The translations under genes and the position numbers were made by a program. 64,000 nucleotides of DNA. Source: Olsenella sp. Lineage in GTDB: Bacteria; Actinomycetota; Coriobacteriia; Coriobacteriales; Atopobiaceae. Numbering within the stretch: position 1 is the first letter of the stretch; each line of letters starts with the position of its first letter. Under the pieces are notes generated by a model that had not been told where the DNA came from, searched no databases, and was given only the letters and a program-made list of their open reading frames with translations. Positions 26,610 through 35,587 of this stretch are shown in pieces. Location of the stretch: the NCBI GenBank assembly GCA_022648325.1, contig JALCMG010000006.1, positions 62,001 through 126,000 of the forward strand. The letters are read 5' to 3'.

Positions 26610-29417
26610 GTGGCAAACGAGTACAAGAAGACGATGAACCTCCCCAAGACGGGGTTTCCAATGAGGGCGTCGCTCGCGCAGAACGAGCCCAAGCGCCTCG
26701 CCCAGTGGGAGGAGGACAAGCTCTACGAGCAGCTCCTCAAGAAGAACGAGGGGCACGAGAAGTTCGTGCTTCATGATGGCCCCCCGTACGCCAACGGCCC
26801 CATCCACCTGGGTCACGCTCAGAACAAGATCAGCAAGGACATCATCAATCGCTACTGGTCCATGCGTGGCTACCAGACGCCGTATGTGCCCGGCTGGGAC
26901 TGCCACGGCCAGCCCATCGAGCACAAGGTCGAGGAGATGCTGGGCACCGAGAAGTTCAACCAGCTCCCCACCGTCAAGATCCGCGAGCTCTGCCGCAAGA
27001 TGGCGGTCGAGCAGGTCGACACCCAGCGCCAGGGCTTCAAGCGCCTGGGCGTGCTGGGCGAGTGGGACAACCCCTACCTCACCTACGTCCACGACTACGA
27101 CGCCACCGACGTCGAGATCTTCAAGGCCATCTTCGACAAGGGCGCGATTTATCGCGGCCGCAAGCCCGTGCACTGGTGCACCCACTGCCACACGGCGCTC
27201 GCCGAGGCCGAGATCGAGTATGGCGACGAGGTCTCCCCGGCCATCTTCGTGCGCTTCGAGATGACCACCGTGCCTGTCGGCCTCGAGGCCTATAAGGACA
27301 ACCTCTGGGTGGACATCTGGACCACGACTCCGTGGACCCTTCCCGCCGACGACGCGGTCATCCTGCACCCCGAGGCAGACTACGTGGCCGTTGTCGTCGA
27401 CGGCCGCGCCGAGATCATGGCCGAGGCCCTCGTCGAGAAGGACTGCGCCAAGTTTGGCTACGAGTCCTTCGAGCTTGCGCGCTGTGCCGACGGCGAGGTC
27501 TGGCGCATGACGGGCGAGGAGCTCTGCCACAACAAGTACAAGCAGCCCATCTTTGGCGACCAGGGCGTCGAGGGCGAGTTCATCTACGCTGACTACGTCA
27601 CGCTCGACGACGGCACTGGCATCGTCCACACCGCCCCCGGCCACGGCGTCGATGACTACAACGCGGGCATGCGCTTCAACATTCCCGTGGTCATGCCCGT
27701 CGACGACGACGGCAACTTCTACAAGGGCGACGGCATGGGGACCGGCGGCCCGTGGTCCGGCATGAACGTGAACGACGCCAACCCCAAGATCATCGAGTGG
27801 CTCGAGGAGCGCGGCACGCTCATCCTGCATGAGGACATCACCCACAGCTACCCGCACTGCTGGCGCTGCAAGCAGCCCGTCATCTTCCGCGCCACCAGCC
27901 AGTGGTTCGTCTCGATGGACAAGACCGGCCTGCGCAAGGACGCCCTGCGCGAGCTCGAGAAGGTCAAGTTCTACCCCGCGCACTCCCGCAACCGCATCAC
28001 CTCGATGGTCGAGGGCAGGCCGGACTGGTGCATCTCTCGCCAGCGCAACTGGGGTGTGCCCATCCCGGCCTACACCTGCCAGGACTGCGGCGAAACGGTC
28101 ATGAACGATGCCACGCTCGACAAGGTCATCGAGCTCTTCCGCGAGAAGGGCTCCGACGCCTGGTTCACCGACGACCCGGCGAGCTACCTGGGCGACGCCT
28201 GCGTGTGCCCCAAGTGCGGCAGCCACAACCTCAAGGCGAACACCGACATCCTCGACGTGTGGTGGGACTCGGGCGTCTCGCACACCGCCGTGTGCAAGCA
28301 CCGCGGCTACCTCAAGTTCCCCGCCGACATGTACCTCGAGGGCTCCGACCAGCACCGCGGCTGGTTCATGAGCTCGCTCATGACCTCGGTTGGCGCCTAT
28401 GACGTGGCCCCCTACAAGTCGATCGTCTCGCAGGGCTTCACGCTGGACGGCCAGGGCCGCAAGATGTCCAAGTCGCTCGGCAACGTGATTGACCCCAACA
28501 AGGAGTGCGACACCCGCGGCGCCGACGTGCTGCGCCTGTGGGTTGCCTCGGTCGACACCTCGACCGACGTCCCCTGCGACAACACGATCCTCGACCACGT
28601 GGGTGACGCGTACCGCAAGATCCGCAACACCTTCCGCTTCCTGCTCGGCGAGATCGAGGACCAGTTTGACCCTGCCACCCAGGGCGTTCCCGTTGAGGGC
28701 CTCACGCCGTACGACCGCATCACGCTCGCGCACATGTGCGAGGTCCACGACACCGTGGCGCGCGCGTACGAGGGCTACCGCTTCAACGTGGTTTTCCGCA
28801 CGCTCTACGACTACGTGACCGAGCTCTCCAACGGCTACCTCAACGCGACGAAGGATCGCGTCTACTGCGGTGCCACCAACTCGCCCGAGCGCCGCTCCGC
28901 GCAGACCACCTGGGCCTACATCCTGTCGATGCTGATCCACGACTTCCAGCCCATCCTGGTCTACACCACCGACGAGGTCATACCGCACCTGCCGGCCTCC
29001 ATGCGGGACAACCAGGAGCATGCGGCGCTGCTCGACTGGTACGAGGCTCCCATGGCTGCGGCCGAGTACGAGCCGCTGCTCGATGCCCACAAGGCCCTCG
29101 TCGAGGCGAGGGGTGCCTTCACGAAGGCGTACGAGGAGGCGGCTTCTGCGGGGGTCGTCCCCGAGAAGACCTCCCAGGCGGCGAGTGCGGCCCTCACCAT
29201 GCCCGCCGACGCCCTCGAGGTGCTCACCGCAACCGGCATCGACCTTGCCGAGCCCCTCGTGTGCTCCGCGGTCACGGTCGCCGCAGGCGACGAGTTCTCC
29301 GCTGTGGTCTCCCACGCCGAGGGCGAGCGTTGCCCCAGGTGCTGGAACTGGCGCGAGCTTGGCGAGGATGGCCTCTGCAAGCGCTGCCACGACGCGGTTG
29401 AGAGTGCTGCCGAATAG
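26610..29417 (+). CDS. ileS: Isoleucyl-tRNA synthetase
   Basis: Class I aminoacyl-tRNA synthetase, 935 residues from GTG 26610 (GGAGG 8 bp upstream; in-frame ATG 26595 is an alternative, and the frame also stays open through the leader). The HIGH motif appears as HLGH in NGPIHLGHAQNK, and the KMSKS loop in GRKMSKSLGN. The editing domain lies between, with TTPWTLPAD. The C-terminal zinc ribbon CPRCWNW...CKRC is intact, so it is the bacterial zinc-containing type. Control by the preceding T-box is strongly supported by base pairing. lspA follows after 53 bp. Confidence 0.97.
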   Translation: MANEYKKTMNLPKTGFPMRASLAQNEPKRLAQWEEDKLYEQLLKKNEGHEKFVLHDGPPYANGPIHLGHAQNKISKDIINRYWSMRGYQTPYVPGWDCHGQPIEHKVEEMLGTEKFNQLPTVKIRELCRKMAVEQVDTQRQGFKRLGVLGEWDNPYLTYVHDYDATDVEIFKAIFDKGAIYRGRKPVHWCTHCHTALAEAEIEYGDEVSPAIFVRFEMTTVPVGLEAYKDNLWVDIWTTTPWTLPADDAVILHPEADYVAVVVDGRAEIMAEALVEKDCAKFGYESFELARCADGEVWRMTGEELCHNKYKQPIFGDQGVEGEFIYADYVTLDDGTGIVHTAPGHGVDDYNAGMRFNIPVVMPVDDDGNFYKGDGMGTGGPWSGMNVNDANPKIIEWLEERGTLILHEDITHSYPHCWRCKQPVIFRATSQWFVSMDKTGLRKDALRELEKVKFYPAHSRNRITSMVEGRPDWCISRQRNWGVPIPAYTCQDCGETVMNDATLDKVIELFREKGSDAWFTDDPASYLGDACVCPKCGSHNLKANTDILDVWWDSGVSHTAVCKHRGYLKFPADMYLEGSDQHRGWFMSSLMTSVGAYDVAPYKSIVSQGFTLDGQGRKMSKSLGNVIDPNKECDTRGADVLRLWVASVDTSTDVPCDNTILDHVGDAYRKIRNTFRFLLGEIEDQFDPATQGVPVEGLTPYDRITLAHMCEVHDTVARAYEGYRFNVVFRTLYDYVTELSNGYLNATKDRVYCGATNSPERRSAQTTWAYILSMLIHDFQPILVYTTDEVIPHLPASMRDNQEHAALLDWYEAPMAAAEYEPLLDAHKALVEARGAFTKAYEEAASAGVVPEKTSQAASAALTMPADALEVLTATGIDLAEPLVCSAVTVAAGDEFSAVVSHAEGERCPRCWNWRELGEDGLCKRCHDAVESAAE

Positions 29418-29470
29418 GGCTGACAGCGCTGGGTAAACCAGCTGGCGGGAGAGACGTAGAGGGGGATTTT

Positions 29471-30040
29471 GTGACGGTTGACGCAATGCATAGGTCGAGG
29501 TCATGGCGCGGCGCGAGGCTCGTTGTCTTCTGGGTCGTCTGCGTGCTTGCCGTCGTCGTCGACCAGGTCACGAAGGCCGCCGTGCGTGCGTCTCTCGTCC
29601 CCGGGCAGACTAGGGAGTTCATCCCTGGCGTCCTTGATCTTCTGTTTGTGAGAAACACGGGCGCGGCGTTCTCCATGGGGGAGGGCGCCGGCCCCGTGTT
29701 CATCGTCTTCGCGGCTGCGGTGCTTGCATTTGGCATCTGGCTCGTGTGGTCACAGGACGTGCTCCCCATGTCGCTCGTGGTTTCCGTCGCCTGCGTCTGT
29801 GGCGGTGGCGTGGGCAACATGATCGACCGCATGATCTTTGGCTACGTCACGGACTTCTTTGCCACCGCCTTCATGGACTTCCCGGTCTTCAACGTGGCGG
29901 ACATCTTTGTCACAGTGGGGATTGCGGTCTCCGTGATTCTCTACTTTGTGCTCGTCGATGCCCCTGCGAACGCGTCCGAGGATTCCGATGGGTCCGGTGT
30001 GTCCGCCTCCCCAAAGGTGGGAGACAGCCAGGATGCCTGA
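29471..30040 (+). CDS. lspA: Lipoprotein signal peptidase (signal peptidase II)
   Basis: Membrane aspartic protease of 189 residues that cleaves prolipoproteins such as the LsrB encoded in this window. Four membrane segments are seen (about 17-35, 72-92, 98-117 and 143-163). The catalytic aspartates lie in GNMIDRMIFGYVTDFF and FNVADIFV, and the NTGAAFSM block is conserved. GTG 29471 is preceded by agaggggga; ATG 29486 is a possible alternative. The last 25 residues are Ser/Asp-rich and probably dispensable. It overlaps the next gene by eight bases. Confidence 0.94.
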   Translation: MTVDAMHRSRSWRGARLVVFWVVCVLAVVVDQVTKAAVRASLVPGQTREFIPGVLDLLFVRNTGAAFSMGEGAGPVFIVFAAAVLAFGIWLVWSQDVLPMSLVVSVACVCGGGVGNMIDRMIFGYVTDFFATAFMDFPVFNVADIFVTVGIAVSVILYFVLVDAPANASEDSDGSGVSASPKVGDSQDA

Positions 30041-31049
30041 TCGTCTCGTCGCCCTGCTCGTGGGGCCAGAGGGTGACGGCGCGCGAATCGACGCGTTTCT
30101 CTCCGCACAGGACGGAATGCCGTCGAGAAGCGCCTGCGCCCGTCTTGTCGAGGGGGGTCGTGTGACCCTCAACGCCACGGCCGTCTCGTCCAAGAGCGAG
30201 CGCCTGTGCCTGGGGGACCGCCTGCAGGTGACGCTTCCCGAGGTGGAGCCCGCGGCGGGCACCCTTGCCCCCAACCCCTACATACCGCTGGACATCCGCT
30301 TCGAGGACCAGTACCTCATGGTTCTCTCCAAGCAGGCGGGTCTCGTGTGCCATCCCAGCCCCGGTCACGTGGACGACACGCTGGCAAACGCCCTTGTCGC
30401 CCATTGCGGCTACGACCACCTTGGGCGCCTCCAGGGCGACGATCGCCCGGGCATCGTGCACCGCCTCGATATGGACACGTCGGGGCTCATGGTTGCGGCC
30501 AAGGACGACGAGACCCAGAAGGCGCTGCAGGACCTCATTCGCCTTCGCGTGCTCGACCGGCGCTACGTCACCCTCGTCCAGGGCTACGTCGCACCTGACC
30601 AGGGCACCATCGAGAGCGGCATCGCCCGTTCGACGCGGGACCGGCTGCGCATGATGGTGACCGACGACTCCGGTGCGCGCGAGGCCATCACCACCTTCAC
30701 CACGCTCGAGCGCTTTGAGGCGGGGCGCAGGGACGACGGCTACACACTTCTCGAGTGCCACCTCTACACCGGGCGCACGCACCAGATTCGTGTGCATATG
30801 CGCCACATTGGTCATTGCGTGGTGGGCGACCCCCTCTACGGCTGCGGTGACCTGCGCCAGAACCTTGGCCTTACCAGGCAGTTCCTTCACTCCTGGCACA
30901 TCCGCTTCGACCACCCCGTGACGGGGGAGACCATCGAGCTTGCCGACGAGCTGCCGGAGGACCTGCGGTCTGTACTAAAATCGCTGAAGGACACCTCAAT
31001 GGGTCGGACCGAGGCCGGGGAGCGCATCTGCCCGCAGCTCGGTGTGTAA
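30033..31049 (+). CDS. RluD-family 23S rRNA pseudouridine synthase
   Basis: 338-residue RluA/RluD family enzyme. The start ATG at 30033 overlaps the lspA stop and is preceded by GGGAG; the open frame upstream belongs to lspA sequence. An N-terminal S4 RNA-binding domain (about 20-70, SRSACARLVEGGRVTLN) precedes the catalytic domain with HRLDMDTSGLMV, where the second Asp is the catalytic residue. The block LYTGRTHQIRVHM is also diagnostic. The lspA-rluD order is widely conserved. The exact uridines modified cannot be decided from sequence. Confidence 0.93.
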   Translation: MPDRLVALLVGPEGDGARIDAFLSAQDGMPSRSACARLVEGGRVTLNATAVSSKSERLCLGDRLQVTLPEVEPAAGTLAPNPYIPLDIRFEDQYLMVLSKQAGLVCHPSPGHVDDTLANALVAHCGYDHLGRLQGDDRPGIVHRLDMDTSGLMVAAKDDETQKALQDLIRLRVLDRRYVTLVQGYVAPDQGTIESGIARSTRDRLRMMVTDDSGAREAITTFTTLERFEAGRRDDGYTLLECHLYTGRTHQIRVHMRHIGHCVVGDPLYGCGDLRQNLGLTRQFLHSWHIRFDHPVTGETIELADELPEDLRSVLKSLKDTSMGRTEAGERICPQLGV

Positions 31050-31106
31050 CGAATTTCTCCGCATGCTGCCGCAAGGCGCATGCGGCCACGTGAGAGAGAG
31101 CCTTGT

Positions 31107-32411
31107 ATGGAGTTCAACAGGATCGGGCTCACGCCCATCGTTATCTTCAACATAATCGTGTGGCTCTTCTTCACGCTTGCCTACTTCTACCAGTTTGTCT
31201 ACCTCATTCGCGTGGCGGCGCGCGGCATGGTCAAGCTGCCGGCCGCCAAGAAGCTGCATCGCTATGCCTTCTTTATCTCGGCGCACAACGAGGAGCCGGT
31301 CATCGGCAACCTGGTTCGCTCGATTCTCGCGCAGGACTACCCGCGCGAGCTCATGGACGTCTTTGTGGTGTGCGACGCCTGCACCGACAACACCCACGAG
31401 GAGGCCGAGCGCGCCGGTGCCATAGTCTGGGACCGAAACGACCTCGCGCGCCGCGGCAAGAGCTGGGCCATGGACTACGGCTTTGACCGCATCCTCAACG
31501 AGTATGGCGACAAGTACGAGGGCTTCTTCGTCTTTGACGCCGACAATCTCGTCTCGCCCAACTACACCCGCATCATGAACGACGCCTTCGATGCCGGCTA
31601 TCTGGTGTGCACGAGCTACCGCAACTCCAAGAACTTCGACTCCAGCTGGATTTCTGCCGCCAACGCCCTCTGGTTCATGCGCGAGGCCAAGTTCCTGAAC
31701 AACGCGCGCATGATGGTGGGCACGAGCTGCGCAATCTCTGGCTCTGGCTGGCTCGTCTCGGGAAAGATCATCAAGGGCATGCACGGGTGGGACTTCCACA
31801 CCCTTACGGAGGACATCCAGTTCTCCACGTTCTGCTGCGCGAACAACATCCAGATCGGCTTCGCGCCGGCCGAGTTCTTCGACGAGCAGCCCGTGGCCTT
31901 CAAGGCCAGCTGGGTGCAGCGGCTTCGTTGGACCAAGGGCTTCTACCAGGTGTTCTTCTCGTACTGCCGGGACCTTTTCCACGGGATTCGCCACGGGCGC
32001 TTTGCCTCGTACGACATGCTCATGACCATCGCTCCGGGCATGATCCTCACGCTTCTCTCGGCCTTTGTGAACGCGACCTATCTCATCGTTGGCAGCCTGA
32101 GCCACGGCTTCATTGCCACGGAGGCCGAGCTCTCCATGTGCGTGGGGTCGCTGATAATGACCTTTGCCTCGATGTACGTGGTGTTCTTCCTGCTCGCCGT
32201 CATTACGACCATCTCGGAGCGCAAGCACATCCACTGCCACAAGAGCAGGCGCTGGATTATCTTCACGAACCTGTTCACGTTCCCGCTGTTCATGATGACC
32301 TACATCCCCATGACCGTGGTGGCCCTGTTCAAGAAGGTCGAGTGGATCCCCACCAAGCACGACATTGCCATTAACGTTGAGGACGTGCTGGCGGAGGGTT
32401 CCAGCAACTAG
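31107..32411 (+). CDS. Membrane-bound family 2 glycosyltransferase
   Basis: 434-residue processive-type GT2 enzyme. One membrane segment at about 8-35 is followed by a cytoplasmic catalytic domain and three or four segments after residue 300. The catalytic landmarks are FISAHNEE (UDP-sugar binding), FDADN (the DxD), TEDIQFS (the acid/base TED) and WVQRLRW (the QxxRW of processive enzymes). These fit synthases making a beta-linked polymer (such as poly-N-acetylglucosamine or hyaluronan-like) or a lipid-linked sugar. The substrate cannot be told from sequence. The ATG at 31107 follows gagagagag. It is 57 bp after the RluD gene, possibly cotranscribed. Confidence 0.85.
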   Translation: MEFNRIGLTPIVIFNIIVWLFFTLAYFYQFVYLIRVAARGMVKLPAAKKLHRYAFFISAHNEEPVIGNLVRSILAQDYPRELMDVFVVCDACTDNTHEEAERAGAIVWDRNDLARRGKSWAMDYGFDRILNEYGDKYEGFFVFDADNLVSPNYTRIMNDAFDAGYLVCTSYRNSKNFDSSWISAANALWFMREAKFLNNARMMVGTSCAISGSGWLVSGKIIKGMHGWDFHTLTEDIQFSTFCCANNIQIGFAPAEFFDEQPVAFKASWVQRLRWTKGFYQVFFSYCRDLFHGIRHGRFASYDMLMTIAPGMILTLLSAFVNATYLIVGSLSHGFIATEAELSMCVGSLIMTFASMYVVFFLLAVITTISERKHIHCHKSRRWIIFTNLFTFPLFMMTYIPMTVVALFKKVEWIPTKHDIAINVEDVLAEGSSN

Positions 32412-32497
32412 CGCGTGCGGGTGTAGGGGGCTGCGGCGATGTGCCGCTTCTCCTCGTCGCGCCTCGGCCCACGCAGCGCCTCTCCCCGCGCCGCGTG

Positions 32498-32562
32498 GCG
32501 CGGATTCCGAACGTTTAAGCCGGTCTAACCGTTCGGAAAATCCTAAACGTCCGGAAATTGCA
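32498..32562. repeat. 48-bp palindromic repeat, copy B, plus a half site
   Basis: Core arms TTCCGAACGTTTA and TAACCGTTCGGAA at about 32505-32537 with a divergent TTCG in place of ATCG. A half copy, CCTAAACGTCCGGAAATTGCA, follows to 32562. It is the most divergent member and lies in the 441-bp gap before guaB. The rest of that gap holds an inverted repeat (CAGGTGC at 32682-32688 with GCACCTG at 32713-32719) and the guaB promoter; no gene is seen there. Confidence 0.65.
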
Positions 32563-32788
32563 AATAAAGCCCACCCACGCAGCAAAATGTGTACAATTTC
32601 AATTCGTGACCATTGCCAAATTGCACGCATTCAGGCGTTGGTAGCTTCGAAGCGGTGCGGCCCCGGGCAAGTCGGGCGTTTCAGGTGCGGCACCGGCGAG
32701 AAAAGCGCTGCGGCACCTGTGACCGCACTCCCAACCTGTGGTGCGTTCTCGCAGCTCGGCAGCCGGGGCCAAAGTGCCGCCCTCCGGA

Positions 32789-32797
32789 TGCTACAAT
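32789..32797 (+). promoter_or_regulatory. Extended -10 promoter element before guaB
   Basis: TGC followed by TACAAT (32792-32797) is 56 bp upstream of the guaB start. No clear -35 is visible. A second TACAAT at 32592-32597 could be another start further upstream. Confidence 0.45.
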
Positions 32798-32852
32798 GAC
32801 CCGCAACAGTGGCTACCAGTACCGCATTCGCGGAGAGTAGGAGCGCGCACGC

Positions 32853-34370
32853 ATGGCAACGTTCTTCGAAGGGGAATCGCACACCTTCTCTGAGTACCTG
32901 CTCGTCCCTGGCTATTCCTCAGCGGAGAACATCCCCGCGAACGTCTCGCTGCGCACGCCCCTCGTGCGCTACAAGCGCGGAGAGGAGCCGGCGCTAAGCC
33001 TCAACATCCCCATGGTCTCGGCCATCATGCAGGCGGTCTCTGGCCCCAAGCTTGCCGTTGCCCTTGCGCAGGAGGGCGGACTCTCCTTCATCTATGGCTC
33101 CCAGAGCGCCGCGGACGAGGCGGCCATGGTACGAGAGGTGAAGTCCTACAAGGCCGGCTTCGTGGTCTCCGACTCCACGCTCACTCCCGACATGACGCTC
33201 GCCCAGGTCATGGACATGAAGGAGCGTACCGGCCACTCCACCATGCCCGTCACCGATGACGGCACCTCCCACGGGCACCTCGTGGGCATCGTGACCTCGC
33301 GCGACTATCGTCCCTCCCGCGACGATCGCGCCAAGCTCGTCTCGGAGTTCATGACCCCGCGCGAGAAGATGATCGTCGCCGAGGACGGCACCTCGCTCAA
33401 GACCGCCAACGACATCATCTGGGACAACAAGCTCAACCAGCTGCCCATCGTCAATGCCGACAACCGCCTGGTCGCGCTTGTCTTCCGCAAGGACTACGAC
33501 TCCCACAAGTCCCGCCCGGACGAGCTTCTCGACCAGCACAAGCGCTACCTCGTTGGCGCCGGTATCAACACGCGCGACTACGCCGAGCGCGTTCCCAAGC
33601 TCGTCGAGGCAGGCGCCGATGTTCTCTGCATCGACTCCTCCGAGGGCTTCTCGGAGTGGCAGAAGCGCACGCTCGCGTGGATTCGCGAGAACTATGGCGA
33701 CTCCGTGCGCGTTGGCGCTGGCAACGTCGTTGACGCCGAGGGCTTCCGCTTCCTCGCAGACTGCGGTGCGGACTTCGTGAAGGTTGGCATCGGCGGTGGC
33801 TCCATCTGCATCACCCGCGAGCAGAAGGGCATTGGCCGCGGCCAGGCCTCCGCGCTCATCGACGTGTGCCGCGCCCGCGATGAGTACTTCGAGGAGACCG
33901 GCATCTACGTGCCCGTGTGCTCCGACGGCGGCATCGTCTACGACTACCACATGACGCTTGCCCTGGCCATGGGCGCCGACTTCCTCATGCTCGGTCGCTA
34001 CTTCGCCCGCTTCGACGAGAGCCCCACGCGCCGCGTCAACGTGAACGGCTCCTACATGAAGGAGTACTGGGGCGAGGGTTCCGCGCGTGCCCGCAACTGG
34101 CAGCGCTACGACCTGGGCGGCAACAAGAAGGGACTCTCGTTTGTCGAGGGTGTCGACTCCTACGTGCCGTACGCCGGCCCGCTCAAGGAGAACGTCGACA
34201 ACTCGCTGCTCAAGGTCCGCTCCACGATGTGCAACTGCGGCGCGCTCGACCTGGCGGAGTTCCGCGACAAGGCCAAGCTCACGCTCGTCTCGGCCACGTC
34301 GCTCGTCGAGGGTGGCGCACACGACGTGCTGCTCAAGGACTCCAGCCAGCAGGTGAACTTCCGCTCGTAG
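32853..34370 (+). CDS. guaB: IMP dehydrogenase
   Basis: NAD-dependent oxidation of IMP to XMP, the rate-limiting step of guanine nucleotide synthesis; 505 residues. The catalytic domain is split by a CBS pair (about 100-225, with [12 protein letters not shown] and [10 protein letters not shown]). The catalytic cysteine is C319 in [18 protein letters not shown], a form with IC in place of the common S-x-C-x-T spacing but otherwise conserved. The flap region ([18 protein letters not shown]) is present. The gene is monocistronic and its stop codon lies inside a large perfect palindrome. Confidence 0.94.
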   Translation: MATFFEGESHTFSEYLLVPGYSSAENIPANVSLRTPLVRYKRGEEPALSLNIPMVSAIMQAVSGPKLAVALAQEGGLSFIYGSQSAADEAAMVREVKSYKAGFVVSDSTLTPDMTLAQVMDMKERTGHSTMPVTDDGTSHGHLVGIVTSRDYRPSRDDRAKLVSEFMTPREKMIVAEDGTSLKTANDIIWDNKLNQLPIVNADNRLVALVFRKDYDSHKSRPDELLDQHKRYLVGAGINTRDYAERVPKLVEAGADVLCIDSSEGFSEWQKRTLAWIRENYGDSVRVGAGNVVDAEGFRFLADCGADFVKVGIGGGSICITREQKGIGRGQASALIDVCRARDEYFEETGIYVPVCSDGGIVYDYHMTLALAMGADFLMLGRYFARFDESPTRRVNVNGSYMKEYWGEGSARARNWQRYDLGGNKKGLSFVEGVDSYVPYAGPLKENVDNSLLKVRSTMCNCGALDLAEFRDKAKLTLVSATSLVEGGAHDVLLKDSSQQVNFRS

Positions 34371-34408
34371 ATGAGACAAAGGGACAGTCCCTTTGTCTCA
34401 TCTACGAG
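34364..34408 (+). terminator. 45-bp perfect palindrome spanning the guaB stop codon
   Basis: Arms of 22 bp at 34364-34385 and 34387-34408 are exactly complementary around a single central base. The core reads GACAAAGGGAC / GTCCCTTTGTC. It starts in the last codons of guaB. It probably terminates transcription or stabilises the 3' end, though no T-run follows; it may also be an interspersed palindromic repeat. Confidence 0.6.
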
Positions 34409-34452
34409 GGGCTGTTCTCTGCCTTGTCTTGTCTGACGATGGGAGGCCAAGG

Positions 34453-35541
34453 GTGGACGAGAAGGACTTCGACAACATACGCCGCGCTGGCACCGATGCC
34501 GCGCGCCAGGTGGGCGAGGCCTTCTCGCAGATTGACTTCTCTGGCGTCTCGAAGTCGATCGAGAGGGCCGTTCGCGACGTTGGCCGGCAGCTCAGCGCCT
34601 TCGGGCGAGACGAGCGCTCGCCTTACGTTATCAGCGACCTGCAGGACGTGAGCCGGGCGCGCTGGCGCACGTGGGCCGGCTTTGCGCTTCTCGTCTTCTT
34701 GGCGCTTCCCCTGGTTGTTGTGGGGCTGGGCCTTCTCGTCTTTAGCCTGGTATCCGGCGTTGTGATTCTGGCGCTTGGTGCCATGGCGACAGTTGCCGGC
34801 GCGCGGCTTGTGGGCAACGGTACGCACGAGAAGAACTTCGCTCAGACGCTGCAGCGCGTTGACAGGGCGGTGGGGGAGAGGACGAGCGTTCCCGTGGCCG
34901 AGCTTGCTAGCGAGGCAGGCGTTGCCTTGCCGCAGCTTGTCTCGGTTCTTGACGAGGCGATTTCGAGGGGGCTCATCCCCGAGGGACGCCTAGGTTCGAG
35001 CGGCGGCAAGAGGATGCTCTACCTCACCGAGGAGGCATGGAGCGCGGCGCAGGGGAGAAGGCCTGCTGCGCAGGTGGCTGGTACCACGGCTGCGGCTTCT
35101 GGCACAGTGTCGTCCTCCCTGCCCGGGGAGGCGCGAGAGGTTCTCTCTGCCGCCACTCAGAGCGTCGAGGGGATTCGTGGCAGCGCATCGAAAATTCGCG
35201 AGGACGAGGTCCGCGCGACGCTTGAGAGCGTGGCGGCTAAGAGCGAGGGGATCTGCTCGTACGTCATGCATCATCCTGAGGTCGCCTCGCAGTTTAGGCG
35301 TGCGACGACGTATTACCTCCCCACGACGGCCAAGCTTGCGGCGTCATACGCGGAGCTGGAGGGGCATGCCTCCGGTCCCGAGGTCGTGAAGACGCTCACG
35401 GAGATGCGCAGCTCGTTTGTGCAGATGGACGACGCGCTCTCAAAGCTGTCGGACGAGCTGGTGCTCGACCAGTCCATCGACGTCCACAGCGACATCGAGG
35501 TTCTGCGTACGATGCTCAAGCAGGACGGCCTCACGGAGTAG
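34453..35541 (+). CDS. XpaC-family membrane protein with winged-helix-like domain
   Basis: 362-residue protein assigned to the XpaC (5-bromo-4-chloroindolyl phosphate hydrolysis) family, based on its layout and its pairing with TelA. GTG 34453 is preceded by GGGAGG. A hydrophilic N-terminus is followed by two close membrane segments (about 78-97 and 99-117). A region at about 135-200 (VPVAELASEAGVALPQLVSVL, then RMLYLTEEAW) looks like a winged-helix fold. The C-terminal third is helical. XpaC and TelA genes are commonly adjacent; here they are convergent and share a hairpin. The molecular function is unknown. Confidence 0.65.
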   Translation: MDEKDFDNIRRAGTDAARQVGEAFSQIDFSGVSKSIERAVRDVGRQLSAFGRDERSPYVISDLQDVSRARWRTWAGFALLVFLALPLVVVGLGLLVFSLVSGVVILALGAMATVAGARLVGNGTHEKNFAQTLQRVDRAVGERTSVPVAELASEAGVALPQLVSVLDEAISRGLIPEGRLGSSGGKRMLYLTEEAWSAAQGRRPAAQVAGTTAAASGTVSSSLPGEAREVLSAATQSVEGIRGSASKIREDEVRATLESVAAKSEGICSYVMHHPEVASQFRRATTYYLPTTAKLAASYAELEGHASGPEVVKTLTEMRSSFVQMDDALSKLSDELVLDQSIDVHSDIEVLRTMLKQDGLTE

Positions 35542-35554
35542 TGGTGAAACCGAG

Positions 35555-35586
35555 TTGCCGGGCAGTGGAATCCCACTGCCCGGCAA
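35555..35586. terminator. Shared hairpin between the convergent XpaC and TelA genes
   Basis: A perfect 14-bp stem (TTGCCGGGCAGTGG at 35555-35568 with its complement at 35573-35586) and a 4-base loop fills the 46-bp gap. It can serve both strands; neither side has a long T-run. Confidence 0.75.
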
Positions 35587-35587
35587 A

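Noticed and set aside
32412-32852. Small protein gene in the gap before guaB
   Set aside because: The open frames there have no ribosome-binding site or recognisable composition and overlap palindromic repeats.
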